A stretch of DNA of 55,000 bases from Glandiceps talaboti (GCF_964340395.1 NC_135558.1:1782501-1837500); one strand, 5' to 3'; positions 35,081 through 47,444 are shown, counted from the first letter of the stretch. The notes: generated by a model from the sequence alone, not told the origin. Made by a program: numbers and translations.

Positions 35081-36239
35081 TTCAATGATCTTCTGATTAT
35101 TTAATCATTTCCGAGGTATGTTGACATTTGTAGGGGTCCGTCAGCTGATCATTGCACTCGATTGCTACACATATTTTTTTTTCTTGTTTTGTTAGCAAAG
35201 AGGACGTGACGTCATATTTCTTTAATTTTCAAGACAGAATTACTACTGGTTATAGGACACTGCATTTCTTGTATGCAACTATTGAAAATTTTCATTTTGT
35301 TTTCATTTTGTTTAATTTCGTCAACGTTTTGTATTTCCCGCCATTATTTGTTCGAAACATTCTTCCCGGTATTTCTTATATAGATGTCGTCGTTCTGCAT
35401 GTATATTGGTGATTAAGAATAACTTATTTTGCAATTATTAAAAAAAAGGTTTCGAAGAGATTAATCTCTAGATTTTTTTCGGATATCTAGATGTGGGAAA
35501 ATTTGATTCGAATCTTTAAATTAGCAAAGATATCGTGTATTTTTTCATAATCATGTAATGCTACAAAAGCTAGTCAGACAAAAATGTCTTGTAAGTTTGA
35601 GTTTCTCAATTCTGTAGTCATGATAATCTTAGTGTTCGTTTTACTGTTTGTCCTTGACATTTCCATCAAATTTACCGTTATAAATTTCCAACTTCATTAA
35701 CTCATAGAAGCTAGATCGTTTTAAAGACACTGTATCGATGTCTGTTGGCAAATTGAGTAAGTACTCTCGTTCTGTTGGATGATTTGTGATGTTTGGGTGT
35801 CACCATGGACAACCAACGAATTGACAATAAATTTTATTTTGAAAATATTGTCGGGTCTTTTCCTGAAATTCTAGTCCAATGGACTTTGCTTTCTAGTTAG
35901 ACAATTATTCTCGCAAGTTAGAACTTCCTTTTTCCGCTGACAGTGCCGTAAAAGAGGGATGTGGTTTTACGACGATATGACAATGTCGTTCGCCCAAATA
36001 CTTAGGCAAACGATGTTGTTAAACCAGAACGCCAATCTCTGGGTTGCTGAAATATACTTTGTTAACATAGATGATATAAGGAAAGGAGCATTTTCGGGAT
36101 CAGAATATTGTCTATAAAGTTTATGTTGACAATCTTGTCGTTATGATAGTCTCTGCCCTGAAGTCGAATAAACCCTTATTGTTGCAAAAAAAAGAAAGAA
36201 CAATTCCCCGTAGAAGACGCACTCCCTAAAATACTTTAC
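35081..36239. other. Unassigned stretch with a small palindrome
   Basis: AGAGATTAATCTCT at 35456-35469 is a perfect 14-bp palindrome containing back-to-back GATTA/TAATC homeodomain-type cores. The remainder is unremarkable. Confidence 0.4.
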
Positions 36240-37135
36240 TTCTACGTGACTGAATTGAGACATCATTTAAAAGAAATTGGTGGCAACAAAAAGGTAGTAC
36301 AAAGTGTCTGATAATACAGGAAATTGCTGAATTTCGATAACTGAACCAGGAGATCATAGTCAAGGCCAAAGGTCAATGTCTCAAAAGAAAGTGTGACACT
36401 TGAATTTCGTCTCTAGCTATAGGTTATGTGGTAAATCATGATTGTTCACTACAACTATGGCTGCCATTGAGTAAAAAGTGATTATGAGAACCAAAAATCA
36501 TGCATGGGTATGTTTATCTGGTTCTGCATTCTCTGAGACATGATCTAAAAGACATTGGCCACACATAGTTGCTACAAAGAGTCTGCAATATGTAAGTAAT
36601 AGCTTGATTTTGATGGTCTACCCTATAGATCAAGGTAGAAGTCAAAGGGCACTCATAAAACAAAGCTTGCATGTGATTCCATGGGTGTAGACACTTGAAT
36701 TGAGTCTCTGTGTATTACAGTTTTTGAGTTATAAATAATAATGTTATATGAGCACCAAACATAATGCTTGTGTATAGTTCTGTTCTTCAAGATTACTTGT
36801 AAACATGATTTAAAAGAAATTGGCATATGTAAATACTACAATGTGTTTGTTATCGCGAGAATTGGCTTATTTTGATAATTGCCCCTAAAGGTCAAGCTCA
36901 AGTTCAAAGGTCAAGGTCTCCAAACATAGCTTGCATCTGATTATATGGGGGCAGACACTTGAATGGAGTGTCTGTGTATTGCAGTTTTTGAGTTATGCAG
37001 CGAATATTGATTCTTAAGTACAAGTATGGTCGCCATGCGGTCAGATTGCATGTAGCGTAAAACAAATTGACGTGCACATGTCCCATATGATATGTCACCT
37101 TTGTGTCTGGTTTGAAAGAAATTGGATATTCCTTG
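36240..37135. repeat. Divergent tandem repeat, about 265-300 bp unit, 3-4 copies
   Basis: The landmark AAAAGAAATTGG recurs near 36269, 36547, 36810 and 37110. Each unit then shows a CAAGG(C/T)CAAAGGTCA-like block (36363, about 36636, 36900), ACACTTGAATTGAGTCTCTG and GTATTGCAGTTTTTGAGTTAT. Copies are well diverged, so the array is old. An exact DR1 element AGTTCAAAGGTCA lies at 36901-36913 and a one-mismatch version at 36363-36375. Confidence 0.8.
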
Positions 37136-37996
37136 TCTGAGAAATAACGTACTAGTATTATGGACGGACGCCGTCCACTGTACGGTATTGCAATGGCACT
37201 CCGTTCGAGAGGGCTAAAACTGGTCGGACAGGGCGAGAAACTTTACTTCACCATAGTTTTGATTATTTTTCAATGTGCTTGGGGGTCCGACAGTGACACG
37301 GGTAAAGTACTTTGACACTATGACAATGATGCGTCATGTGATCTCTTATTCAATGACAACACAGCTATTTCGAGCACGCTTTCCAGGAAAGCGTTGCCTT
37401 TCAGATTGACCCAAGGTCATAGCCACCACGACTTCGAAATTCATTGTCCAAAATTATCTGAAAATTATCTAGGATTATTCAATAAAACCCACGCGTGTAT
37501 GTCGTGATTTCACGCGTACGTGTTTGTTCGAACGAAGAGTTAGATACCTGGGTGTAGATCATGTATGTCAAGGCTACTATGTAAATGACCTCGTTTATCG
37601 CCAGACATGGTGCATGTATTGATATAAATAACGGAAGATCTATATCTATACTCCACGTGCAAAACTAGGATTAAACTGTTGTATCACTATTATGTGGAAT
37701 GTTTAGATTCTTCCATACTTGACAATTTTCCATCAAATTTAATTTCGAAAACCGTAACTACTAGCAAATTGTAAAAAATTTTACTCGGGTCGTAAATTTT
37801 AACCTTGTTTGATTAAGACTCAAATTATATTTGTACATTTGAAAATTAAAATTTCGGTTTAAATACCAAACATAATATTTCACAAATAATCATCATCAAA
37901 GTGAAGTTAAATATATTGAAATAAAACCTGTCTGGTACAAATTTATATGGAGTAGAACTATCTACTCCTCAACTTTCTTACATCCATCCTACGAAA
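37136..37996. other. Unassigned stretch
   Basis: A local palindrome GGACGGACGCCGTCC lies near 37154. There is no exon or repeat family. Confidence 0.45.
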
Positions 37997-38240
37997 TAGG
38001 GAACTTGCAAACCCACCATGTTGAATGTTGCATCATGGGAAATGTGATAATAATTACTAATTAGTATTGTAAACAATATTGTTAAATTGTTTAAAACCAC
38101 GAATGATCAATTCATATTTAGCTTGACCAGTGTGGGAAGTTTATTTCATCGGTAACTCCAGATGAGATATTACAATAACCACAGATAATCCCATAGTCCT
38201 TTGCGTCTGAGCATGCTTAGTCTGGATTGCAAGTTCCCTA
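37997..38240 (+). mobile_element. TA-flanked MITE, copy 1 (244 bp)
   Basis: TA is followed by the terminal inverted repeat GGGAACTTGCAA, and the element ends TTGCAAGTTCCC then TA. TA duplications point to the Tc1/mariner-type family. Copy 2 at 39547-39794 is in the same orientation and about 85 percent identical by eye, sharing CATGTTGAATGTTGCATCAT and GATCAATTCATA. No transposase frame. Confidence 0.8.
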
Positions 38241-38567
38241 TTCGAATATTTAGCGTCCGACATATGTCACAGAAATGCGCAACACGTTGTCGTTGTTTTT
38301 TTTTAATTTATGGAATGTATAACATTGTATACTATGCCAATCATCACATGATGTCACCTATAATAAGCAAAGTAACCTTCGATTTTTTGTTGATAAAAAA
38401 ATCTATACTGCGGTTTAATTGATTGATTTTGTGATCGAATAATGATTTATATACTGCGAATCAGAAGGTAGGTTTTTTTTGGTTGTTTTTTATTGCTTTC
38501 GACGTTACAAAATATCGAACATGAAAAAAAAATTAAATGAAAGAAGGATAAAACGTGACGTCATTGA
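38241..38567. other. Unassigned spacer between the two MITE copies
   Basis: AT-rich with T and A runs; a CRE-type GTGACGTCA lies near 38555. Confidence 0.45.
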
Positions 38568-38840
38568 TTTTTTATATCTCATGTGAAGCATCTATCTCAA
38601 CACCCCTCTTGCATCAAATGGAATATACCACAGTGGAAGTCTTACGTACCGCTGTGTAATCATGGTAATGCAAATTCTAAACAAGTGCGGGCAGTTTCAC
38701 AGACAAATCCAGCTGCAGCTAGCTATAGCATAGCTATCGAGCTGTCTGTTACGGTTGCCATGGTGACATGTCGTATACTAATGAGAAAAGGCCGTCTAAG
38801 GTCAGGCTCTGAAGTCTATTGCCTGTCGTTCACCTTATAA
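38568..38840 (+). promoter_or_regulatory. GC-elevated segment with octamer and X-box sites
   Basis: A plus-strand frame stays open for 91 codons without an early ATG or a clear acceptor. GC is visibly higher than in the flanks. It contains a POU octamer ATGCAAAT (38668-38675), an RFX-type X-box GTTGCCATGGTGAC (38754-38767) and an AGCTATAGCATAGCTAT near-palindrome. I favour an enhancer or an old exon over background. The coding reading cannot be excluded. Confidence 0.3.
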
Positions 38841-39546
38841 AAACAGACAGACTCCCTAGCACAATCATTTATTATTTATGCTCGTCTAGACTTGGAAATC
38901 CCAAATACCTGAGGGGTTTCACTGGATGGAGAATATCTATGAATGTTTTAGCAGTGCGTACTGTACTGTACGTACGTAAACGATAGAATTTCAAATAAAC
39001 AAAATATACGGATCGGATTTTATTTGTAGGTTCATCGATTTCTTGTTTGCTGTTAATTATTCGCTCACATAATTGTTTACATAATTTATTCGGTAAACTA
39101 AAAAATGATTTCAATACCAGTATTTATAGATTTAAACATTTTACCGGCAGTAGGTCTAATACTGACAAGCAAAAACAAATGAAAAGGGGAATTTGAAATA
39201 TGGAAAATATGTAATGTGTATTTTCACTGAGACTTGAAAAACGGTCAAAGAACTAAGTTGTATGGAACATTATTGCGTGTATATTTTTAATTTTTGAGCA
39301 ACTAATTCAATTTTTCGAACAAGGACATTATATTGTGTTATTTCATACAGTGATCGGTCAAGTGAGGAACCGACAAGTTAATCAATTTTCTGATTTTTAA
39401 TTAGTAAATAGACATACACAAGTATTGTCATTTTTAATTGGTGGTTTACTGGGGTATGAAATGATGTAGAGATCAAAGTACAATTTTTATTAGGATACAT
39501 ATAATATCCTATGAATATTACCAAGTCATATTACAGTTGTAATTAA
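38841..39546. other. Unassigned AT-rich stretch
   Basis: Nothing recognised. Confidence 0.5.
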
Positions 39547-39794
39547 TAGGGAATTTGCAAACCCGCCATGTTGAATGTTGCATCATGGGAAATGTGATAA
39601 TAAATACGAATGAATTGGTATTGTAAATAATATTGTTTCATTGTTTGCAACCACGAATGATCAATTCATAGTTACCCTGACCATTGTGGGAGGTTTATTT
39701 TTATCGGTAGCTCCAGATTAGGTATTACGATAACCACAGATAATCCCACAATCCTTTGCATCTGAGCATGCTCAGTCTGGATTGCAATTCCCTA
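39547..39794 (+). mobile_element. TA-flanked MITE, copy 2 (248 bp)
   Basis: Ends are TA-GGGAATTTGCAA and TTGCAATTCCC-TA. It is the same element and orientation as 37997-38240, with the terminal repeats slightly decayed. Both copies keep the GCATCTGAGCATGCTCAGTC-like palindromic block near the right end. Confidence 0.8.
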
Positions 39795-40502
39795 TTACCA
39801 ACAGGATATATGTCAGTTCACATATATTGTAAGCTTTACTTGTCTGTTAAACAAGAATTGGGAATAAAGGAAAAACAGGCAAAAAAACTTGAACGACCTT
39901 GTTATATTCAATGTGTACCCGGAACTTACGTCATCAGAACAATTTATAATCGAGTCTTCCTTTCTTTACACAGTCAGTAAACTTTAAACTTATAAATTTT
40001 AAAGTGTGGTAAAGTCGATGACACAATATCGCTTACAGGTAAATTGTCCCAGCAGTATGACCACTTAAGTTCACTGAAAAAAACCGACAAGATTTGAACA
40101 GTGGTTGAGTCTGAAAACTTTCTGGAAATTACAGTCAAGATAAATATATCGCTATGGATAATATATAATTTGTGTATTTTATTTTGATTATTCGTACTTC
40201 AAAGGGAATGGCAAATTGAACCATTTTCGTTTGTCCCTTTCCTTCAAACATCGCCGGAGTAAGACATAGTAGAGTTACGTTACGATTGTTGTATGGAATA
40301 GTCCAATTTTATTAGGTGGTATGTTCTGAATCCGGACAAAAACAGCCCCTTTCGATTTCATTTATTTTCATAAAATGCTTTTACTCAATTTTGAAATCGT
40401 ATGACAAATTCTTATCAATGTATTAGTATAAACATATCGGGTCTACAAAAAACACGCTCAATATTAAAAAAATTTGGAAATCTTAACAGTAATTATGTCT
40501 AC
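39795..40502. other. Unassigned stretch
   Basis: Nothing recognised. Confidence 0.5.
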
Positions 40503-40665
40503 TGCCGAGGGTGGTCTAGAGCCAAGGGGTGTCTAGTGCTAAGGGGTGTCTAGTGCTAAGGCGAGGGGTGTCTAGTGCTAAGGGGAGGGAGGGGCGTTTA
40601 GTACTACGACGAGGGGTGTCTAGTACTAAGGGGATGGTGTCTATTACTAAGGGGAAGGATGGCAC
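40503..40665. repeat. Degenerate ~20-bp tandem repeat
   Basis: GGGGTGTCTAGTGCTAAG recurs about seven times with variable spacing and GAGGG insertions. Confidence 0.85.
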
Positions 40666-41087
40666 GGCTGTACGCATTTATCACCGCAAATATCATACAT
40701 ATTAAAACATGAAATCACGTATTTGAAGGTAGTGAAACTTTGGGAATATTTTCTAAACAAAGCCTAAGCAACTATTATAACGTGCTTCAATTTAGGAAAT
40801 CGACCATAACTGTAGAGGAAAGTACTTCAGCCGTAACAGAATTAGATGGTGCTTGTTTTGTCAACACGTTGCTCCTCATAAAAAAATGGGAAGACATTTT
40901 TATATATTAGAAAATACCCACAGTGAGTCGGGAAATGTCACTTAAAAACATTGACATCTGTAAATATTAAATATTAAATATTATATGCACATTTGTTTTC
41001 GAATAGTAAATGACAGTCTGGAAGTTATAATGTTTAAACTTTGGAGTATGAAACCGTAGTTTTTTAATTTAATTTTGCTGACAAGCA
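40666..41087. other. Unassigned AT-rich stretch
   Basis: Nothing recognised. Confidence 0.5.
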
Positions 41088-41135
41088 CCCACCCACCCAC
41101 CCACCCACCCACCCACCCACCCCCACCCTCACACA
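41088..41135. repeat. (ACCC)n microsatellite
   Basis: Ten or so ACCC units with a short ACAC tail. The complementary strand is G-rich and quadruplex-capable. Confidence 0.93.
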
Positions 41136-41435
41136 CATCATATGTAAGCTGAGAAGTAGTCGGTCGATATTAAGACCATCATGTTCATTCGATAGTACTT
41201 AGGAGAAAACCGTCCCCAAAACTGCTAAGCTTATATGAAAACATTTAATCATTCTGTGCTTCCAAGAAAGTCTCTATTATTAGTATGCTACTGTGGGTCA
41301 TCATCCACACACACTTCTTATACAACTATTACTTGTTTCAGCACCACAATGGCTTAGCACTGTTGGAATTACCTTTGATAAAGGTAGCCCCTAGACATGG
41401 CTATACAATATGTCGTGCTAGATAGCCAAGTCTAT

Positions 41436-41498
41436 GGACTATGGTATAACAAGTAAATCGTCGGTATGGGCTATGGTATAACAAGTTAATCGTCGGTA
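41436..41498. repeat. 32-bp direct duplication
   Basis: CTATGGTATAACAAGT followed by (A/T)AATCGTCGGTA occurs twice in tandem with one substitution, so it is a recent event. Confidence 0.85.
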
Positions 41499-41917
41499 AG
41501 TAAAGGAAATACAAGAGAAGGTCGAGGGAATTGGAAAGAAAAAATTTCAGTCCGCATGGATTCCGGCTAACCCTTGGGTCACGAGTGTTTTCCGGCTAAA
41601 TGAAGTAAAATATTGGGAATAATATAATATACCTCCTCAAGCATAATTTATGAAAAATTGGGACGCCAGGCCATGGCCTAATAGCCTGCCATTTCTGGGA
41701 ACCATCACGGTGTCCGTTGTGTGGGCTATCACCATGTAGCGTCATTATGTTAGGAGGAAACACAGAGTTTGAAATTAGCATACCATATTTACAGAATATT
41801 GTAATCCACCCCACTTTATTACACCAGATATAGTGGATGGAGGGTCTATGGATATATGCAGTCACAAAAGTTGAATACAATTACCTGATTTTTTTCCAAA
41901 ATGAAATTGTGACCGCG
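41499..41917. other. Unassigned stretch
   Basis: A minus-strand frame (41880-41596, 94 codons) is open but has no recognisable features or supporting signals; it is not called. Confidence 0.4.
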
Positions 41918-41927
41918 CGCACACACA

Positions 41928-41985
<58 letters not shown>
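41918..41985. repeat. (CA)n microsatellite
   Basis: About 33 CA units with one interruption near the left end. Confidence 0.97.
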
Positions 41986-41989
<4 letters not shown>

Positions 41990-42300
41990 TGTACATACAT
42001 GACTATACTATGATTGATGCATAAGTTTGCACCTTTACAATAATCTCTACATAATGTAAGTACATTGTATATCTATCATGTATTCGTGTACTTAGATATA
42101 TATCAGGTTGTAACGGATTATTTTACATAGTTTAGATTGTTAGAGTTTATTATTACAAGTTTGTTGTTTGTAGATTTCCACCTTGCTTGATTCACTTCAT
42201 GTATAATTGGACACTCCTTAACATCCAAATGTAAAAAAAACAACCTATCCAACTACTTGTCATTCTCGCAAACCAGAGTTATTATTTCTAAATATAACCT

Positions 42301-42512
42301 ATGGGAGGCTCGTTAAGAACGTTGCCGTAAAACAGGCTGTAGTTTGCGACGATGTGGGAGGCTCGTTAAGAACGTTGCCGTAAAACAGGCTGTAGTTTGC
42401 GACGATGTGGGAGGCTCGTTAAGAACGTTGCCGTAAAACAGGCTGTAGTTTGCGACGATGTGGGAGGCTCGTTAAGAACGTTGCCGTAAAACAGGCTGTA
42501 GTTTACGACGAT
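42301..42512. repeat. 53-bp minisatellite, four near-identical copies
   Basis: Units start GGGAGGCTCGTTAAGAACG at 42303, 42356, 42409 and 42462. Three are identical and the fourth has one change (TTTACGACG for TTTGCGACG). GC is higher than in the flanks and CpGs are retained, which suggests recent expansion. Confidence 0.97.
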
Positions 42513-43247
42513 GACTACTTGTAATCATTTCAAATAATGCACTGTACAACCAATTCCACTGTTATCATAATTCATTGTATGGCACAATACACTGTCGGAT
42601 GAATTATATTTAGAAGTTCAATTTATTTGTATTTGTGGATATAATAACACGTACCACGTGTAAAAGATAATTTAGTACATATATCTTCTACCATTAACGA
42701 GTTGGGGTGAGAATTTAAAACCTTAGAATAAATGAACTGTTTATGTAAATATGCCAGATGTTGTCAACATGACCTAACAATATTGATGCACCATGATAAA
42801 AATAACATTATATAGGTATGGGGGATATATTTTTATGCTTGTCTCCACGTTTCTCCTTATCGACGTAGGTACGGGCTGATACATCCATATAGTGATGCTA
42901 ATTGTTATTCTGATCACAGGCACTTAAATCAATATGTGTGAATTTAAAAAAAAACAAAACAATTGTATACAATTTTAAAAAAGTTTTTTATACAGATTGA
43001 TTAAGGTGTCTGTTTTTTTTTTATCACATATTGTTGGATTTACCTGTAGGATTGTGTCAGTTATGCGATTACACAATATGGTGTATCTATGAATCAATAC
43101 ATGCAGACGATAGGCTATTTCACGTCGGTCAAATAACTATCGGACTGTTCTCGTGCGTTTTGCAGTTGTTGTCATATTTTATTTCATTTTAAATATTTTA
43201 GTCTGCATAATTCTTACCAACGGTCAAACTACAAGAATCATTGAAAG
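42513..43247. other. Unassigned stretch
   Basis: AT-rich; no feature until the DR1 cluster. Confidence 0.5.
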
Positions 43248-43369
43248 AAGTCAAAGTTCACTGAGATGGGGCCAAAGTTCATTGAGATGGGGTCAAAGTT
43301 CATTGAGATGGGTCAAAGTTCACCGTAACGATTCAAAGTTCATCAAAAGGTTCAATGGGTCAAAGTTCA
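43248..43369 (+). promoter_or_regulatory. Cluster of six DR1 (HNF4/RXR-type) sites in a 20-21-bp repeat
   Basis: GGGTCAAAGTTCA, a perfect direct repeat of RG(G/T)TCA half sites with one spacer base, occurs at 43290-43302, 43310-43322 and 43357-43369. A one-mismatch copy (GGGCCAAAGTTCA) is at 43269-43281. Weaker copies are at 43248-43260 and 43330-43342. Three neighbours are spaced 21 and 20 bp, about two helical turns. DR1 elements are bound by HNF4, RXR, COUP-TF and PPAR-type nuclear receptors. A long frame crosses the region but starts with GTG, not ATG, so I regard it as non-coding. Confidence 0.5.
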
Positions 43370-44797
43370 TTGAGTCGGTCGATTCAAATCATGGAGGTAG
43401 GACAATGATTGAAGAGCAACCCAAGGCAAGCTCAGACACAAAGGACTGGGATTTTTTTTGGTTTGAGTGGTACAATGTAACACCTTGTCTGAGACGATAT
43501 TCAGCCATTCCGTAAACGAACGGTCTGAACTTGGACTGTGTGCAGTTATCTAAGTATGTTATGTCTTTTCCAAAGTCAACATTTCTTCGAACTCGCGCCT
43601 ACACCTTTCGGACTTCCGCCCTCACTTTTAACGGCACTCAACCTAGACTGAGTACAGGATACCTCGTTTTGTTCAGCCCTATCAGACTTTTTATGTCAAA
43701 GTAATTAAAGATAGAGAAGTATGTAGGAGTGCAATGTAATCATTCAACTGATTACTTTACTAAATAACCTACATTAACATTTATTTGTAAAATCCATGGA
43801 TGAAAATATGAATTTAATAAAGCATAATCCTTTCATAATATCAACTCAGACTGTTCATACACTACGAAAGGGATGGCCAGTATGGAAAGTCATAGGCTGA
43901 AAATGAGTTTTCACTTGGGACGTTAAACTCAGGCCGAAACTTGACCTGATCAAGGATATTCCGTATCATCTGAAGTTAAAAAAACCGTATGACATTGTAT
44001 AAGGCATACGTACCTTGAAAAGTGTACTTTTCATTTAAGATAGTAATACGAGTCGACAGTCCAGACAATTACACGCGAGAGAATAGGGATTCTAAAATAT
44101 AAGCGACATCATGTCCATCCAACATGTAAAATAACTCGTAGAGATCAAGAACGTCATTATTTTAGACCATTCTTAGGATTTACATAGTACATGGTACAAT
44201 AACATGAATTAATATGAACCTAGTTTAATTTGACATATAAAGAAATCTTATAAGTGTGTAACATCAGCGCGTTTCCAACAGAAGTCACGAGGGAAAAAAG
44301 TGAGAAGTCACCGAGAAGTGGTCGTCAGACCTACGGGCAATATACTCGATGATTGGAACGTCTTGGAAGGATGGATAACGTACGTTTATACGACTTTCCC
44401 GGTCACAATTTCTTCAAGATATTGCATGGTAGTAACTAATGTACGAGAACGACGATGAATAATTCAATAGTCCATTTTATCACGTGCCCCATGGGAGAGT
44501 GTCAAATCAAAACGAATTTTCAAGTTAACGCGTCTAGGCGGCGCATGTCATCGAGATCAGATTAAGACTGCACCCCGTTCCTTAAACTTTTAACTTTGAG
44601 TGAAACGTTTAACCTTCCTGTGTATTGACAGTTCGAGGTTCTAAAGTCAATTGATGGATGGTCTGGCTGGACGACTTACGTGAAATACTATTACAGTAAT
44701 AATTATTTTTGTTTTTAAGTCTTGAACTTTTCCAGCATTAAACACTTCCTGACTTGAATGCTTCACACGAACTTTAACAGGTAGGCCTCTTGTCAGA
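43370..44797. other. Unassigned stretch
   Basis: Includes a slightly GC-rich patch near 43590-43640. No exon or repeat. Confidence 0.45.
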
Positions 44798-44998
44798 ATG
44801 GTTTCAGTCGTATTAGCAATGCAAGAAACCGTTTCCTATCTTAAACCGCGTAAAAGTAACAGAAAAGTTGGCAACACTGAAAAACCTTTTTACGATTACC
44901 TGTTTCCCGATGCCCCTTGGCGACCATGGGCATTAAAATATTTTCAAAAAGTGCCATTTCATATTCAGCACCATCGGCGACTTATACAAATGTCATGA
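44798..44998 (+). CDS. Small open reading frame, 66 codons, uncertain
   Basis: ATG with A at -3 and G at +4. The peptide is basic and aromatic (YLKPRKSNRKVG, then FYDYLFPDAPWRPWALKYFQ) and ends at TGA. An acceptor-like TTTAACAG ends 17 bases upstream, so it could start on a second exon. No signal peptide, no recognised family and no poly(A) signal close behind. Composition is more protein-like than most frames here, but chance remains likely. Confidence 0.2.
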   Translation: MVSVVLAMQETVSYLKPRKSNRKVGNTEKPFYDYLFPDAPWRPWALKYFQKVPFHIQHHRRLIQMS

Positions 44999-45070
44999 GG
45001 TAGAAACTGTTTTTTACAACAAATAAAAAACATGGTGCGATCATACTCGGAGGTCGATCACTAAGTCTAG

Positions 45071-45116
45071 TGTCTGTGTGTGTGTGTGTGTGAGTGTGTG
45101 TGTGTGTGTGTGTGTA

Positions 45117-45167
<51 letters not shown>

Positions 45168-45210
45168 GTGACTGTGTGTGTGACTGACTGACTGACTGTG
45201 TGTGTGTGCG

Positions 45211-45250
<40 letters not shown>

Positions 45251-45271
45251 TGTCTGTCTGTCTGTCTGTCG

Positions 45272-45346
<75 letters not shown>
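45071..45346. repeat. (GT)n / (GTAT)n / (GACT)n / (CTGT)n compound microsatellite
   Basis: Four repeat phases in sequence: GT with GTAT steps, a short GACT run near 45181, a second GT block and about 25 CTGT units. Long frames on both strands are artefacts. Confidence 0.97.
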
Positions 45347-46182
45347 GGGGAGGAGTGGTAGTTAAAAAACAGGATTCTTGTATTACTACTACTACTTTCT
45401 GTACAAGTCATATAATTGTGGCAAACAGATTTCCATACACCATGCCTGGAAGCTATTCAAAAATCTGTATAAAACGAGAAAAAATATGAAACCGGTGTAG
45501 TGTCTCTTAACAAAGACATGTAAACGTGCAGCTTGCATACTTTCGTAATAAAGTCAGAAAAGTTATGTATCACACAATAAACCCCAGACATGCATTCGGC
45601 ACGTTTCAAAGTTATCTTTTGGATATACCACCAAGTAATTAGTATAGCGTTGCTATGCTCTCAATCACAGGGGCACGTATTATTGCTTAGATTCCCGTTT
45701 TCTTAGGAAAATATCGTACGAATCCTGCTGCTACAAATGTACCACTCTCGATACTAGCAGAAATATTGTAGTCAAAAGGTTGTTATATTTAGTCTGTAGA
45801 CCTGGAAAACAACAATATATGAAATATACACGCCCCTATGCTCTCAATAGTGAAATAAAACTTTCCCGACGTTATCAATATATTTTTTCCATTGGAAAAG
45901 CGATTAAAAATGTCCAGATCAGAATGATCAAGAATTCATGGCGTAGAAAACTTAAAAGTCTATAATATCGATAGTTTTCAACGATAATTACGAAATCTGC
46001 TGCATGTTATTTACAGGGACAACCCCAAAATATGTTAAATATGCGAGTCACATAGCGTTTTGTCCGAGCGTAGACAAATGGTGTATGATCATTGAGGAGA
46101 GAACGTTTCACGTTTGACCTGCAACTGAAAAATACCGAAAAACACAATTCATGATTGATGAATGAAATTTCCTAACCCGCAC
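45347..46182. other. Unassigned stretch
   Basis: Nothing recognised. Confidence 0.5.
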
Positions 46183-46402
46183 CAGTCTGAACATAGAAAT
46201 GCCGTAATTATACAAAGCCTGTGTTGATTGGTTAATCCAGTCTGAACATAGAAATGCCGCAATTATACAAAGTCTGTGTTGATTGGTTAATCCAGTCTGA
46301 ACATAGAAATGCCGCAATCATACAAAGTCTGTGTTGATTGGTTAATCCAGTCTGAACATAGAAATGCCGTAATTCTACAAAGTCTATGTTGATTGGTTAA
46401 TT
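46183..46402. repeat. 55-bp minisatellite, four copies, each with a CCAAT box
   Basis: Units start CAGTCTGAACATAGAAATGC at 46183, 46238, 46293 and 46348. Each ends GTTGATTGGTTAAT, an inverted CCAAT box suited to NF-Y. The array is followed by a GC-rich patch (46410-46470) containing another ATTGG. Confidence 0.95.
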
Positions 46403-46624
46403 AACACCCAGCCCCGGCGCCCATCGCCTGAGAAGGATTGGTTTCCGTTCGTTCGATCGCTTGCTTGGGTGCGTGCTCAACTATTTTTCTGCAACGCTCA
46501 GAACTTATCTCTCTAAAATCTAATTATTAGAGATCCTAAGTTTGTTTTTATTCTAGTTTTCATTTTGATAGTCAGATTTGAGAGACAGGTTGTGTGTGTG
46601 ACAGTAAAAAAGGTAAACATATGT

Positions 46625-47444
<820 letters not shown>

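Noticed and set aside
41596-41880. 94-codon minus-strand frame
   Set aside because: Single-exon frame without promoter, poly(A) signal or recognisable motif; plausible by chance at this window size.
43153-43515. A 120-codon frame with a signal-peptide-like start and a repeated Ser-Ser-Leu-Arg-Trp-Gly motif, resembling a neuropeptide precursor
   Set aside because: It opens with GTG, not ATG. The hydrophobic start is the translation of T-rich DNA, the repeat is the DNA-level DR1 minisatellite, and no cleavage or amidation signature (Gly-Lys-Arg) follows the units.
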